A DNA stretch of 64,000 bases from Pseudobutyrivibrio sp. ACV-2 (GTDB lineage: Bacteria > Bacillota > Clostridia > Lachnospirales > Lachnospiraceae), in contig NZ_FNQZ01000001.1 in assembly GCF_900107545.1 (NCBI RefSeq), forward strand, positions 434,001-498,000, written 5' to 3'. A program made the position numbers and the translations under genes. Under the pieces are notes generated by a model, which was not told where the DNA came from, did not search any database, and saw only the letters and a program-made list of their open reading frames with translations. Positions 1-9,148 of the stretch are shown one piece after another. Each line of letters starts with the position of its first letter. Positions within the stretch are counted from its first letter, which is position 1.

Positions 1-1132
1 GAGTCTGATAAAATAGCCCCGTAACTATAGGAAGCATCCCTACAAACATTGAAAATGAAAATATAAGGCTATTTATTAAATATTCAAAAAGTTTTCTATG
101 CAACGAAACTTTCTTAGCATAAAAACTGTCCTTTGGCTTTAAACCATGAAATCTAATTCTACAATAATTCGTATATACGTTATTAACTGGTAATACAAAT
201 AGAGCTATAGAAAGTACTGCTCCAAAAGAAAATATAAAGCTTGAATTCGTTATGTATAAAGGTTCTTGTAGCAATAGAATAAGACCTAAAAGCGATAATG
301 AGGTGAGCATATCATAGCTTTCTCCTAAAATCTGCGCACCTAAATAAACAAGAAACATTCCTATGGCTCTTATAGAAGATATGCTCCCACCTGTGAGAAA
401 CCCATACACAATTGAAATAGAACCTGCAAAAATTCCACTTATGGTAAAATTGGCTCTCCTTTTTCTAAAGAAGGAATATACACCCATACAAATCACTGAA
501 ACGTGCAATCCAGACACTGCCAAAATATGTGCTATGCCAACATTTTGAAAAAGATTCTTTAATGACATATCAAGAGCACCTTTTTCTCCAACAACCACAC
601 TGGCTAAAAATCCGGCTTCTTCTGCAGGAAGGCAGCTTGAATAGACGTAAGCTATCTGCTTACGCAATTTGAATGGTATATCAAGTCTTTTCAAATACCC
701 CGCGGTAAATGAATAGCCTTCAATATCTGTTATCTCAAAATAAAGTCCCAATGAATTATAGTACTTTGCCATATCAAAGGCCCCTTCATTTGTCGCAACA
801 GAAAAATGTTGAACCTTACCATCAATATTTAGTTTACAAAAATTTGGAATTTCGTCTGAATCTAATTTGAATATAAAAGAAGTTTTTGATAGTGTTTCGC
901 TTCTTGAGGTAATAGAAGCATTTTTAACATAATATAAAACTTTGTTATTTTTTATTTCCTTGTGATAAACATAACCGGTTGCTTTAATATGTTCCTGCTC
1001 TTCTAAAACAGTATCAGCAACCTTTGCTTTATCATATAGCCCCAGAAAGTCCCAGGGGCTATATGCACTTAAAGCAATTAGTAGAATAATCAGCAAGGAA
1101 ATCTTACAAAGTACTCGGCCTTGTAATTGCAA
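1..1132 (-). CDS. comEC: Competence protein ComEC, N-terminal part (cut by window edge)
   Basis: Membrane channel protein that passes single-stranded DNA into the cell during transformation. I translated the minus strand from a TTG at 1132. A GGAGG lies 7 bases upstream of this TTG, whereas the nearby ATG opens a frame that stops after 15 codons. The frame then stays open for 377 codons to the window edge. It shows an N-terminal membrane segment, a soluble OB-like domain, and the family motif AHILAVSGLHVS followed by several hydrophobic segments. The remainder of the competence domain and any C-terminal metallo-beta-lactamase domain lie outside the window. It is the last visible gene of a run with comEA and a two-component system. 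A natural TTG start is inferred from the ribosome site. Confidence 0.9.
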   Translation of the reverse strand, partial: MQLQGRVLCKISLLIILLIALSAYSPWDFLGLYDKAKVADTVLEEQEHIKATGYVYHKEIKNNKVLYYVKNASITSRSETLSKTSFIFKLDSDEIPNFCKLNIDGKVQHFSVATNEGAFDMAKYYNSLGLYFEITDIEGYSFTAGYLKRLDIPFKLRKQIAYVYSSCLPAEEAGFLASVVVGEKGALDMSLKNLFQNVGIAHILAVSGLHVSVICMGVYSFFRKRRANFTISGIFAGSISIVYGFLTGGSISSIRAIGMFLVYLGAQILGESYDMLTSLSLLGLILLLQEPLYITNSSFIFSFGAVLSIALFVLPVNNVYTNYCRIRFHGLKPKDSFYAKKVSLHRKLFEYLINSLIFSFSMFVGMLPIVTGLFYQT

Positions 1133-1146
1133 TACATATCCTCCTA

Positions 1147-2172
1147 TTATTCCTGTATAATCTCATCCTCAGGAATATTTTCATCTTCTGTCGTTGAAAA
1201 ATCTCCCTCTGGTATAAACCCATCTTCTTCGAATATCGTATAGTCATCATCTGCAGAAGTCTTATTTATTATATCTTCATTACGAGATAAAGGCGCAGAT
1301 AAGTCTACGTCAATATTTGATAGATGAGGTGTAGCACCATTAACAAGTATTTGTACCTGTTTGATATTATCAAGCTTTGTTAATGAATTTATTATGGAAT
1401 ACAGTGTAACGTTTTCTGTAATACCTGCCATTGCCGTCTCAAAAGAGCTATCAAAGTTTACTATACATACTCCGTTTTCTGTAACTGAGATAGAATTAAT
1501 CTTTGTGCTGTCAGGTATTGCAGATAATAATCCTTCGGTGCTTGGACCCTTAAACAACTGCTCCATTACAACTTTTTCAATAGTTACATTACTGCTGTAA
1601 TATACAACCCTATTCTCTTCAACAAGTGACATTCCATCTGCACTGGCAAAATATAAGGTGAGCTCTGTTGAAAGTAAAGAATCTGTCTCCTGTCCAAAAT
1701 CCTCAATAAAAGTATCAGCTGTCATGGCCCCTACAGCCTCACCTGAAGAATCAACAAGAGGCTTATTATTCACATAAATAGATACATTCTTTACATCTTC
1801 TATTTGAGTAAGCGTTTTTACGATTGCTGCCCTTACTAATACTTCAGTGTAGACATCTATTGATTCATAATCACCTATAAAAAATAGTGAAAGTGCTCCA
1901 TCTGTTAATTCCCATCGACTTATTTCGATGCTTGAAGGTATTGTAGTAATATAATCTATATCATCAGTATCCTCTGATAGCATCTTAAGAGCCTCTTTTA
2001 TCTGTGCTCTTCCATCGTCGCTATTATACTCATAATTAACAGCAGTAATGCTGTTTTTATCTGTGGAAAGGTAAAAAATCTGCTTATCCGAACCTGTCTC
2101 ATTAAAAGTACATCCAACAAAAATCGCAATGGATAATGTACAACACAGCAATAGACTAGTAAGCTTTTTCAT
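1147..2172 (-). CDS. GerMN-domain lipoprotein
   Basis: Predicted 341-residue lipoprotein on the outer face of the membrane. The signal peptide ends in the lipobox FVGC (Cys21). Two similar domains of about 90 residues follow, roughly at 55-150 and 185-290, each with the SLVEE/VxxL..GP pattern of the GerMN (sporulation and spore germination) fold. An acidic, disordered tail ends the protein. GerM-type proteins act in spore or cell-wall biology, but the exact role here is unknown. The stop codon overlaps the sensor kinase end by one base, so it is translated as part of the same operon. WalRK-like operons often carry such an accessory lipoprotein after the kinase, which makes it a possible modulator of that system. 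Confidence 0.8.
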   Translation of the reverse strand: MKKLTSLLLCCTLSIAIFVGCTFNETGSDKQIFYLSTDKNSITAVNYEYNSDDGRAQIKEALKMLSEDTDDIDYITTIPSSIEISRWELTDGALSLFFIGDYESIDVYTEVLVRAAIVKTLTQIEDVKNVSIYVNNKPLVDSSGEAVGAMTADTFIEDFGQETDSLLSTELTLYFASADGMSLVEENRVVYYSSNVTIEKVVMEQLFKGPSTEGLLSAIPDSTKINSISVTENGVCIVNFDSSFETAMAGITENVTLYSIINSLTKLDNIKQVQILVNGATPHLSNIDVDLSAPLSRNEDIINKTSADDDYTIFEEDGFIPEGDFSTTEDENIPEDEIIQE

Positions 2173-3608
2173 TAGTGCACCTCCTTTTCAATATAGTTCA
2201 AAGGAATACGCACATCAAATGTTGTACCCTCACCCAATTTAGAGCGAACTTTAACCTCACCATTATGCATGGCAATGGCACTCTTTGTGATAGCAAGACC
2301 AAGACCTGTTCCACCAATTTCTCTTGAATGAGATTTGTCTGCACGATAGAATCGCTCGAATATGTGATCCACAGAATCTTCTGGAATGCCAAGTCCGTTA
2401 TCTTCAACCTTAATATAGAAAAATTGATGATCGCTGTTCAAAGAAATATGAACCCAACCGCCCTCATCATTATATTTGATAGCATTTTCAACAAGGTTAG
2501 TAACCACAAGAGTAAATTTAACCTCATCAACTTCAGCTACTACTGGTCTGAAGGACTCAAACACAACCTCGATATTGGCAGTATCCGCTATAGGCTTTAA
2601 TCGCTTCAGTATGGATTCTATCAATGTGTTGATGTTTACAGCTGTTACATTAAGCTTAGCCTCACTTTTATCCATACGTACCAGGCTCAATAAATCATTT
2701 ATAATTTTAGTTTCTCTATCGATTTCATCTCCGATATCCAACATAAATTCCTTGTACATCTCAATAGGAACATCTTCAGAACCATTTAAGGAATCGGCCA
2801 AAACTTTCATTGAAGTCAACGGTGTCTTAAGCTCATGAGACACATTGGATACAAATTCCTGTCTCGATTCATCTATAGCCTGAAGTTTCTTTATCACCTG
2901 ATTGATTTTATCGGAAACTTGTTCCAGTTCATAATATGATTTTACGTTAGGCAACTCATTTGAATATTCCCTTGTGATAGCATCCAGTCCATCTGCCATT
3001 TTACACATAGGTCGTGAAAAATAAATAGAGAAAAATACACTAGCTATTATGGAAAGAATAATAACAAGCATTACACCAATCAAAATATATGATAGAAAAA
3101 CATCTCTATTCTGATTAATATAATCCATCGATTTATTAATAACAAAGGTACCAACAATATCGCCATCAGAATTATTGATTGGAACTGATACTATAAGATA
3201 GTTTGTATCCTCATCAAAATAATAAAGATACTCTCCATGCACAGAACGAATGATATTCTCCCAAATGACAGTCTTTCCAATATCGGCTGAATATGAATCC
3301 TTCACTATCTTAAGAGAAGAATTAACAAGCAAAATTCGACCATTATAACTGTCGGCTACCGCTTTTAATTCTTTATCCATTAGCGGATTATTTTCTCCAC
3401 GAATGTAGCCACTGGTAACAATCTGACTGTTATACTGAGCTGCCTGTGCCATAAGGTTGTTGGCATCTGTGCGAATGGAAACTGATTTGTATGCACTCAA
3501 AGAAATAGGCACGCAAACCAAAAATGGAATGATGCCTATGATAATAATAATCAGTGCCAATTTAAGTCTTAAACTATGAAAAGCCGCGAAGCTAAATCTA
3601 TTTTTCAT
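2172..3608 (-). CDS. Sensor histidine kinase (WalK/PhoR-like)
   Basis: Membrane histidine kinase that phosphorylates the response regulator encoded just upstream. With the start at the ATG at 3608 it has 478 residues; an upstream TTG at 3656 is less likely because AAGAGAG precedes the ATG. The order is one membrane segment, an extracytoplasmic PAS/Cache-like sensor domain (about 40-165), a second membrane segment, a HAMP linker, a HisKA domain with SHELKTPLTSMK (His at about residue 258), and a HATPase with N (ENAIKYN), G1 (DNGLGIP) and G2 (GTGLGL) boxes. The operon resembles WalRK or PhoPR. The signal sensed cannot be told from the sequence. Confidence 0.9.
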   Translation of the reverse strand: MKNRFSFAAFHSLRLKLALIIIIIGIIPFLVCVPISLSAYKSVSIRTDANNLMAQAAQYNSQIVTSGYIRGENNPLMDKELKAVADSYNGRILLVNSSLKIVKDSYSADIGKTVIWENIIRSVHGEYLYYFDEDTNYLIVSVPINNSDGDIVGTFVINKSMDYINQNRDVFLSYILIGVMLVIILSIIASVFFSIYFSRPMCKMADGLDAITREYSNELPNVKSYYELEQVSDKINQVIKKLQAIDESRQEFVSNVSHELKTPLTSMKVLADSLNGSEDVPIEMYKEFMLDIGDEIDRETKIINDLLSLVRMDKSEAKLNVTAVNINTLIESILKRLKPIADTANIEVVFESFRPVVAEVDEVKFTLVVTNLVENAIKYNDEGGWVHISLNSDHQFFYIKVEDNGLGIPEDSVDHIFERFYRADKSHSREIGGTGLGLAITKSAIAMHNGEVKVRSKLGEGTTFDVRIPLNYIEKEVH

Positions 3609-3669
3609 TAAAAACTCTCTTTTGTAAAAAACTAGTAACTCCCCCAATTCTACCAACGTCCAGATAGAC

Positions 3670-4365
3670 TTATTGATAATAATATCCTACTCCCCATTTT
3701 GTACGTACGTATTTTGGCTCCTTTGGATTAGGCTCTATCTTTTCACGAAGACGTCGTACATGAACATCTACTGTACGCTCATCACCTGGATAATCAGTGC
3801 CCCAAATAGTCTGCAGTAAATCCTCTCTCGAAAAAACTTTGCGAGGATTAGTTACCAATAAAAGTAACATATCAAACTCTTTTGATGTGAGATTATATTC
3901 TGTTCCAAGAATGGTTAAACGTCTGTTACGTTTATCTAAAACAAGATCACCGTTTTCAATAATATTTTCGTCTGCAGTATTTTCTGTGGAAGCCTGACCA
4001 ATAGATGCGCGCCTCATAATCGCCTTTATACGAGCTTTTACCTCTAGGATATTGAACGGCTTGGTAATGTAGTCATCTGCTCCATACTCAAGTCCAAGGA
4101 TTTTGTCCATATCATCGCCCTTGGCTGTAAGCATTACAATTGGAACCGTAGAGAATTCTCTTATATTTTGACAAACCTCAAAGCCATCAAGCTTTGGAAG
4201 CATTACATCTAAAAGAATCATGTCGTAATGATTCGCAGTTGCTAAATCAAGTGCCTCCTGACCATCATAAGCACAATCTACTTCCATACCGTCCTGTTCA
4301 AGAGAAAAGCGAATTCCCTTTACAATGAGTTTTTCATCGTCAACTACCAAAACCTTTTTTGCCAT
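3670..4365 (-). CDS. OmpR/PhoB-family response regulator
   Basis: DNA-binding response regulator of 231 residues. The receiver domain has the acidic pair in VVDDE, the phosphorylated Asp in MILLDVMLPKLDG, the Thr in MLTAKGD and the Lys in YITKPF. The C-terminal winged helix carries LTSKEFDMLLLL and the DERTVDVHVRRLREKI recognition region. I prefer the ATG at 4365 over 4371 because the AGG of the ribosome site then lies 6 bases upstream. It is followed at 61 bases by its partner kinase. It looks like the WalR/VicR or PhoP group, but the subgroup cannot be fixed by eye. Confidence 0.9.
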   Translation of the reverse strand: MAKKVLVVDDEKLIVKGIRFSLEQDGMEVDCAYDGQEALDLATANHYDMILLDVMLPKLDGFEVCQNIREFSTVPIVMLTAKGDDMDKILGLEYGADDYITKPFNILEVKARIKAIMRRASIGQASTENTADENIIENGDLVLDKRNRRLTILGTEYNLTSKEFDMLLLLVTNPRKVFSREDLLQTIWGTDYPGDERTVDVHVRRLREKIEPNPKEPKYVRTKWGVGYYYQ

Positions 4366-4380
4366 AATCATCCTACCCTA

Positions 4381-4950
4381 TTAAACTTTTATAAGTGAGT
4401 TAATTTGTTTGAATATCCCGTCACCAATTCCAGAAACATTTTTAATATCATCTACTGAAGAAAATGAGCCATTGGATTGCCTGTATTCTATGATTTGTCT
4501 GGCTTTGTTTTGACCAATCCCGGGCAAAGTAGTGAGTTCAGCTTCTGATGCTTTATTTATGTCTACTAAACCATCATTGATAGCTGCTGCTTCCTCTTTG
4601 GCTTGTTCTTCTTGTTTTTCTTCAAAAGTGTAAATATATATCTTCTGACCATCCTCCAAGACTGAGGCTTGATTAATATCAGAATCATCGGCAGAATCTA
4701 AAAGACCTCCTGCCGCTTCAATCGCTGCACATACTCGCGAACCAGCTTTAAGCTCATATACTCCAGGTTTTGCCACGGCCCCCGCAACCTGTACGAAAAT
4801 CATGGTTGGAATAACTTCTGATAGCTCTTCCTGTGTCTCTTTAGTTTCTGTTGTTTCTTCAATCAGCTTAGTACTTTGAAAATATGATGTATTGCCACAG
4901 CCTGAAAATAAAAAAAGGCTAGCAAATACGAGAATAAATAATTTTTTCAT
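4381..4950 (-). CDS. comEA: ComEA-like helix-hairpin-helix DNA receptor, predicted lipoprotein
   Basis: DNA-uptake receptor of 189 residues. After the signal sequence comes an SLBB-type domain (about 48-110, with VQVAGAVAKPGVYEL), an acidic Glu/Gln-rich linker, and two helix-hairpin-helix motifs at the C-terminus (VDINKASEAELTTLPGIGQ and IKNVSGIGDGIF) that bind DNA without sequence preference. The N-terminus ends in FLFSGC, so Cys18 is a plausible lipidation site. Most ComEA proteins are instead anchored by a membrane helix. It is the first gene of a run leading through a two-component pair to comEC, and it has its own promoter at 5005-5033. Confidence 0.88.
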   Translation of the reverse strand: MKKLFILVFASLFLFSGCGNTSYFQSTKLIEETTETKETQEELSEVIPTMIFVQVAGAVAKPGVYELKAGSRVCAAIEAAGGLLDSADDSDINQASVLEDGQKIYIYTFEEKQEEQAKEEAAAINDGLVDINKASEAELTTLPGIGQNKARQIIEYRQSNGSFSSVDDIKNVSGIGDGIFKQINSLIKV

Positions 4951-5004
4951 GTAATCTCCTATCTAAACTTTGTTTAGGCTAGAAGATGTCAGTATCACTC
5001 GTAT

Positions 5005-5033
5005 ATTGTAGCCAAAATTTATAATTATTACAA
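5005..5033 (-). promoter_or_regulatory. Promoter for comEA operon
   Basis: Reading the minus strand, -35 TTGTAA (5028-5033) and -10 TACAAT (5005-5010) are separated by 17 bases. The region between argD and comEA holds no other gene. A short inverted repeat, CTAAAC-TTT-GTTTAG (4963-4977), lies in the predicted leader just before the ribosome site. Confidence 0.5.
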
Positions 5034-5063
5034 TAGTTTTACGGTATTATGTCACGTAAAAAA

Positions 5064-6266
5064 TTAAATTAAAAATGAATCAAATACTTTCTCTATCTTT
5101 TCTTTGAATTCGTCTACGTCCTTTTCAGTAATAACAAGAGGTGGAAGAAGCCTTAAAACATCAGCCCCAGCAGACAAAACCACGAGATGCTCATCAAGTA
5201 AAGCTTTAGATACAACATCTTTTACAGGAATGGTAAGTACAAGGCCCTGCATAAGGCCTAGACCTCTTCTTTCTGTAATAAAATCATATTTATTTACAAG
5301 AATATCAAGAACCTGCTCAAAATAAGGGGTAATCTGATTAACATGATCTACGAGCTTATAATCCTCAAACATATCAAGAACCTGTGAAACAGCCGCAGTA
5401 CAAAGTGGATTTCCACCATAAGTGGTTCCGTGATCACCAGGAACTAAAGAGCTCTTAGCCACTTCATCTGTAACCAAAAATGCGCCAACAGGTACACCAT
5501 TTCCCAATGCCTTTGCTGTAGTCAAAATGTCTGGCTTGATTCCATATTTTTGGAAAGCATACATGCTTCCTGTACGGCCCATTCCGCATTGAACCTCATC
5601 AAGAATCAAAAGAATCCCCTCATCATCACAAAGCTGCCTTACTTTTTTCAGGAACTCCTCATCAGCTGGAAACAATCCGCCCTCTCCCTGAACGGTCTCC
5701 ATAATGATTGCACAGGTTTTATCAGTTAGATTTGCAAGTACGCTGCCAAAATCATTGAAGGTAGCAAATTTCACACCTGACATCAATGGATAGAATGGCT
5801 CTCTGTAGTGGTCGGTTCCTGTAACAGAAAGGGACCCAACTGTACGTCCATGGAAGCTGTTTTCCATGGCAATAATCTCATAATCTCCCGGCCCCTTATT
5901 CGTATATGCGAATTTTTTAGCAGTCTTTAAAGCGCCTTCAATTGCCTCAGCACCAGAATTTGTAAAGAAAACCTTGTCCATACCTGAAGCCTTAACCAGC
6001 TTTTCAGCTGCTTCAATCATAGGAATATGATAGTAAAGATTAGAAGTGTGAGTAATTCTTTTAAGCTGTGTAGTAAGAGCATCCTCAAAATCCTCATTAC
6101 CATATCCAAAGGCCATAACGCCTATTCCAGAAGCAAAATCCAGGTATTCTTCATCCAATTCATCATAAAGATGAACACCCTTACCATAATCAAAGATCAC
6201 AGGAAATCTATTGTAAACATGTAAAAGATTTTCTTCAGCCTTTTCAATATATTCTTTCTTATTCAT
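5064..6266 (-). CDS. argD: Acetylornithine aminotransferase
   Basis: PLP-dependent class III aminotransferase that makes N-acetylornithine from N-acetylglutamate semialdehyde. With the ATG at 6266 it has 400 residues, the usual length. An upstream in-frame start at 6290 lies deep inside argB and has no ribosome site, whereas CACGAGG precedes 6266. Visible landmarks are [14 protein letters not shown] (phosphate binding), the ENSFHGRT segment, [12 protein letters not shown], and the PLP lysine in TTAKALGNG (Lys252). Its start overlaps the argB stop by 8 bases, implying translational coupling in argJBD. Confidence 0.95.
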   Translation of the reverse strand: MNKKEYIEKAEENLLHVYNRFPVIFDYGKGVHLYDELDEEYLDFASGIGVMAFGYGNEDFEDALTTQLKRITHTSNLYYHIPMIEAAEKLVKASGMDKVFFTNSGAEAIEGALKTAKKFAYTNKGPGDYEIIAMENSFHGRTVGSLSVTGTDHYREPFYPLMSGVKFATFNDFGSVLANLTDKTCAIIMETVQGEGGLFPADEEFLKKVRQLCDDEGILLILDEVQCGMGRTGSMYAFQKYGIKPDILTTAKALGNGVPVGAFLVTDEVAKSSLVPGDHGTTYGGNPLCTAAVSQVLDMFEDYKLVDHVNQITPYFEQVLDILVNKYDFITERRGLGLMQGLVLTIPVKDVVSKALLDEHLVVLSAGADVLRLLPPLVITEKDVDEFKEKIEKVFDSFLI

Positions 6267-7155
6267 TGTAATACCTCGTGTCCTTGTCACCGATTATTGC
6301 TGTGCCAATACCTTTATTTGTAAAGAATTCAAGAAGCAGACAGTGAGCGATTCGTCCGTCAAGAATATGCACTCTGCTAACCCCCTGCTCAATAGCTTCG
6401 ATACAGTTATTTAGCTTTGGAAGCATACCTCCGCCGATGTATCCGTCGCCAATTAAATCTCTTGCTTCATCAACTGTCAGCTCAGAAATAAGAGTATTTG
6501 GGTCATCCTTATCCTTGTATACACCTTCAATATCTGTAAGGAATGCAAGCTTTTCTGCATTTACAGCCTTTGCTATGGCACAGGCAGCATCGTCAGCATT
6601 GATATTGTAAGTCTGGAAATTGTCATCCATACCGATAGGGCAAACAATAGGAAGAAAGTCATTATCCAAAAGATCCATGATAATCTTAGGATTAACCTCT
6701 GTTATCTCTCCTACAAAACCAATATCCTGACCATTAGAAAGCTTCTTTTCTACCTTTAAAAGACCACCATCCTTGCCAGAAACACCTACAGCATTTACTC
6801 CAAGCGACTGAACATTTTGAACCAGCGATTTATTTACCTTATTAAGAACCATTTCAGCAATTTCCATTGTGGCTTCATCTGTCTTTCTAAGACCATTGAT
6901 GAATTCTGGCTCCATACCAGTTTTTTCAACCCAACGGCTTATTTCCTTTCCCCCGCCATGAACTATGATCGGCTTAAAGCCAACAAGCTTAAGTAATGTA
7001 CAGTCCTGAATAACCTGCTTTTTTAGCTCATCGTCCACCATGGCACTTCCGCCGTATTTCACTACGATAATCTTGCGATTAAATCTTTGAATATATGGCA
7101 GTGCTTCTATTAAAACCGCTGCTTTATCCAATATTGGTTGCATACTACTATCCAT
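6259..7155 (-). CDS. argB: Acetylglutamate kinase
   Basis: Phosphorylates N-acetylglutamate with ATP, the second step of arginine synthesis and the usual site of feedback control. It has 298 residues. The amino-acid kinase signature VVKYGGSAM, the glycine loop [11 protein letters not shown] and the substrate loop [14 protein letters not shown] are present. The C-terminal part has [14 protein letters not shown] and IGGGMLPKL. It is an arginine-sensitive type by length and context, since it sits with argJ, but regulation cannot be proven here. It starts 34 bases after argJ. Confidence 0.96.
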   Translation of the reverse strand: MDSSMQPILDKAAVLIEALPYIQRFNRKIIVVKYGGSAMVDDELKKQVIQDCTLLKLVGFKPIIVHGGGKEISRWVEKTGMEPEFINGLRKTDEATMEIAEMVLNKVNKSLVQNVQSLGVNAVGVSGKDGGLLKVEKKLSNGQDIGFVGEITEVNPKIIMDLLDNDFLPIVCPIGMDDNFQTYNINADDAACAIAKAVNAEKLAFLTDIEGVYKDKDDPNTLISELTVDEARDLIGDGYIGGGMLPKLNNCIEAIEQGVSRVHILDGRIAHCLLLEFFTNKGIGTAIIGDKDTRYYNE

Positions 7156-7189
7156 TCAATTATCCTCCTATATCTTACATTCAGGTAAA

Positions 7190-8413
7190 TTAACTTCTAT
7201 AATCCGCATTAATCTTTACATAATCGTATGTAAGGTCACAACCCCAGGCTGTTGCCTCTGCCTCACCTTCGTGCATATCTACAAAAACTGTAACTGCATC
7301 GGCCTTCATGATTTCAAGGGCTTTTTCCTCATCAAAAGCAATAGGTGTTCCTTTATCAAATACCTGCAATTGACCATTTTCGCTCTTAAAGAAAAGCTCC
7401 ACATCGTTCTGGTCAAAATCTGCTCCTGAATATCCCATAGCACATAAGAAACGACCAAAGTTTGCATCGCATCCAAATATTGCAGCCTTTGAAAGATTCG
7501 AGCCAACGATTGCTCTTGCTAAGGTTTTAGCATCTTCCTTTGACTTCGCATTTACGATATGAGCTTCAAATAATTTACTCGCCCCCTCACCATCTGCGGC
7601 CATTCTTTTTGCGAGGGTCTCACATACATACAAAAGAGCCTCTTTAAATGTGTTATAATCCTCTCCCTCATCTGTAATTACAGGGTTTTCTGCAAGTCCA
7701 TTTGCCATGCAAAGAAGAGTATCATTTGTAGATGTATCACCATCCACAGTAATCATGTTAAAGGTATCAGCTACCACTTCACTTACTGCCTTTTGCAAAA
7801 GCTTCTTTTCGATTGCAAGATCTGTGCCAAGGAAAGCAAGCATTGTACACATGTTAGGATGAATCATACCTGAGCCTTTGCTCATGCCACCTAAAGTAAC
7901 TGTTTTGCCGCCAATTTCAAAGGAAACAGCCACCTCTTTATTCACTGTATCTGTAGTCATAATGGCCTTTGAAGCATCAGTTCCTGCATCTAAGCTTTCG
8001 TCAAGCTGTGGAGCCATTGCCTTCACACCTTCCACAAGCTTTTCCACTGGAAGCTGCATGCCTATTACGCCAGTAGATGCCACAGCTACGGAATCATAAG
8101 GAATTGAAAGAACTTCTTCTACACCCTTTGCTGTGGCTTCGCATGCATCAAAGCCTTCCTTTCCTGTACAAGCATTTGCAATACCTGAATTAATAACAAC
8201 AGCCTGAAGTGGCTTATCCGTATTTACGATATTCATGTCCCACTGCACACATGCTGCTTTTACAACATTTGTAGTAAAAGTTCCTGCACTGACGCATGGA
8301 ACATTGGAGTATACCATTGCCATGTCGGTGCGGTTTTGATATTTAATTCCTGCTGCTGTGCTGGCCGCTTTAAACCCCAGCGCAGCTGTAATTCCACCTT
8401 CTATTATTTTCAT
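7190..8413 (-). CDS. argJ: Bifunctional glutamate N-acetyltransferase / ornithine acetyltransferase
   Basis: Recycles the acetyl group from acetylornithine to glutamate, giving ornithine and N-acetylglutamate. The 407-residue precursor is expected to cut itself into two chains before the catalytic Thr190 in the motif HPNMCTMLAFLGTD. The residue before the Thr is Cys here rather than the common Ala. The Thr-Gly pair at ASTGVIG (oxyanion hole) is also present. Whether it uses acetyl-CoA (bifunctional) or only acetylornithine cannot be judged by eye; no argA was seen in the window. It leads the argJBD run and follows an unusual 124-base inverted repeat. Confidence 0.95.
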   Translation of the reverse strand: MKIIEGGITAALGFKAASTAAGIKYQNRTDMAMVYSNVPCVSAGTFTTNVVKAACVQWDMNIVNTDKPLQAVVINSGIANACTGKEGFDACEATAKGVEEVLSIPYDSVAVASTGVIGMQLPVEKLVEGVKAMAPQLDESLDAGTDASKAIMTTDTVNKEVAVSFEIGGKTVTLGGMSKGSGMIHPNMCTMLAFLGTDLAIEKKLLQKAVSEVVADTFNMITVDGDTSTNDTLLCMANGLAENPVITDEGEDYNTFKEALLYVCETLAKRMAADGEGASKLFEAHIVNAKSKEDAKTLARAIVGSNLSKAAIFGCDANFGRFLCAMGYSGADFDQNDVELFFKSENGQLQVFDKGTPIAFDEEKALEIMKADAVTVFVDMHEGEAEATAWGCDLTYDYVKINADYRS

Positions 8414-8450
8414 GTTTTTTCTCCTGTAGTCCGGCTCTTAAATCTAGTCC

Positions 8451-8574
8451 GCCTGCAACCTGTATAATAAATAATTTTTCATCGTTGTCGTCGGCAAAGC
8501 CTCCTGATTATGAATAAATTCATAATCACTTTGTCACTATACTCTCAAAATTATTCATTATACAGGTTACAGGC
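8451..8574. repeat. Long inverted repeat in the GNAT-argJ gap
   Basis: The 259-base gap between the GNAT gene and argJ contains two 28-base arms (8451-8478 and 8547-8574) that are inverted copies with 26 of 28 matches. The loop holds a second palindrome (8506-8527) with 10-base perfect arms and a 2-base centre. The arms and the palindrome contain TGTATA, TGAAT and ATTCA half-sites that resemble ArgR half-sites, but the spacing is not canonical. No T-run follows on the argJ side, so a simple terminator is unlikely. The element may be an argJ leader structure or a compound operator. Confidence 0.75.
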
Positions 8575-8671
8575 TCGTCTAAAGTTTTTACTTTTTATGA
8601 TAAGAGCCTCATCTAATTATTTAAAAATATTAAGTAATCAACTTGTAATTACTGTACGCTTTTACGTTATT

Positions 8672-9124
8672 TTAACTGTTAAAACGAATAATATTTTCGT
8701 CGTTTAGGACGAAGTCGTAGGTGTTGTAGTCTATGCGTTCGCTCCAGCCTTCGGTGTGCCAGAATTGGTTGCCTATTTGGTTGCCGGCAAAGGCTACAAG
8801 TTGGATTTTATTTATGCCTTCGTCTTTTAGTCGATGCATAGCTTCTGTTACCATTGCTTTTCCTATACCGTGTTTACGATATTCTTCCTGTACACATACG
8901 TGATAAAAGCTGCCGTGTCGTCCATCATTTCCTACTAAAATAGAGCCTACAATTTTTCCATCTGCTATAGCAACAACTGACAACTGACTATTACGATTTA
9001 AAAACCTTTGAACCCCTTCCCGCGAATCATCTATTGAGCGCATCGCAAACCCATGAATTGAGGTCCATAAGCTATATACTTCGTCGTAATCTTCAATTGT
9101 CATTGTTCTAATTTCGTAATACAT
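8672..9124 (-). CDS. GNAT-family N-acetyltransferase
   Basis: Predicted acetyl-CoA-dependent acetyltransferase of 150 residues. The GNAT core is clear: an N-terminal MTIEDYDEVYSLW strand-helix, VVAIADGKIVGSILVG, the acetyl-CoA loop VQEEYRKHGIGKAMV (R/Q-x-x-G-x-G/A type), and the C-terminal NQFWHTEGW motif. The substrate is unknown. It lies between argC and argJ on the same strand, 24 bases after argC, behind the ribosome site CGGGAG. This suggests a link to arginine metabolism, possibly as an N-acetylglutamate synthase substitute, but that is inference from position alone. Confidence 0.85.
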   Translation of the reverse strand: MYYEIRTMTIEDYDEVYSLWTSIHGFAMRSIDDSREGVQRFLNRNSQLSVVAIADGKIVGSILVGNDGRHGSFYHVCVQEEYRKHGIGKAMVTEAMHRLKDEGINKIQLVAFAGNQIGNQFWHTEGWSERIDYNTYDFVLNDENIIRFNS

Positions 9125-9148
9125 TAAATTCTCCCGTTCATGCCAGTT

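Noticed and set aside
6259-6266. argB-argD overlap as a gene fusion or frameshift
   Set aside because: Both proteins have complete termini and normal lengths; the overlap is ordinary translational coupling.
8510-8707. Plus-strand open frame of 65 codons opposite the argJ leader
   Set aside because: It runs through the inverted repeat and into the end of the GNAT gene, has no ribosome site, and its composition is that of AT-rich non-coding DNA.
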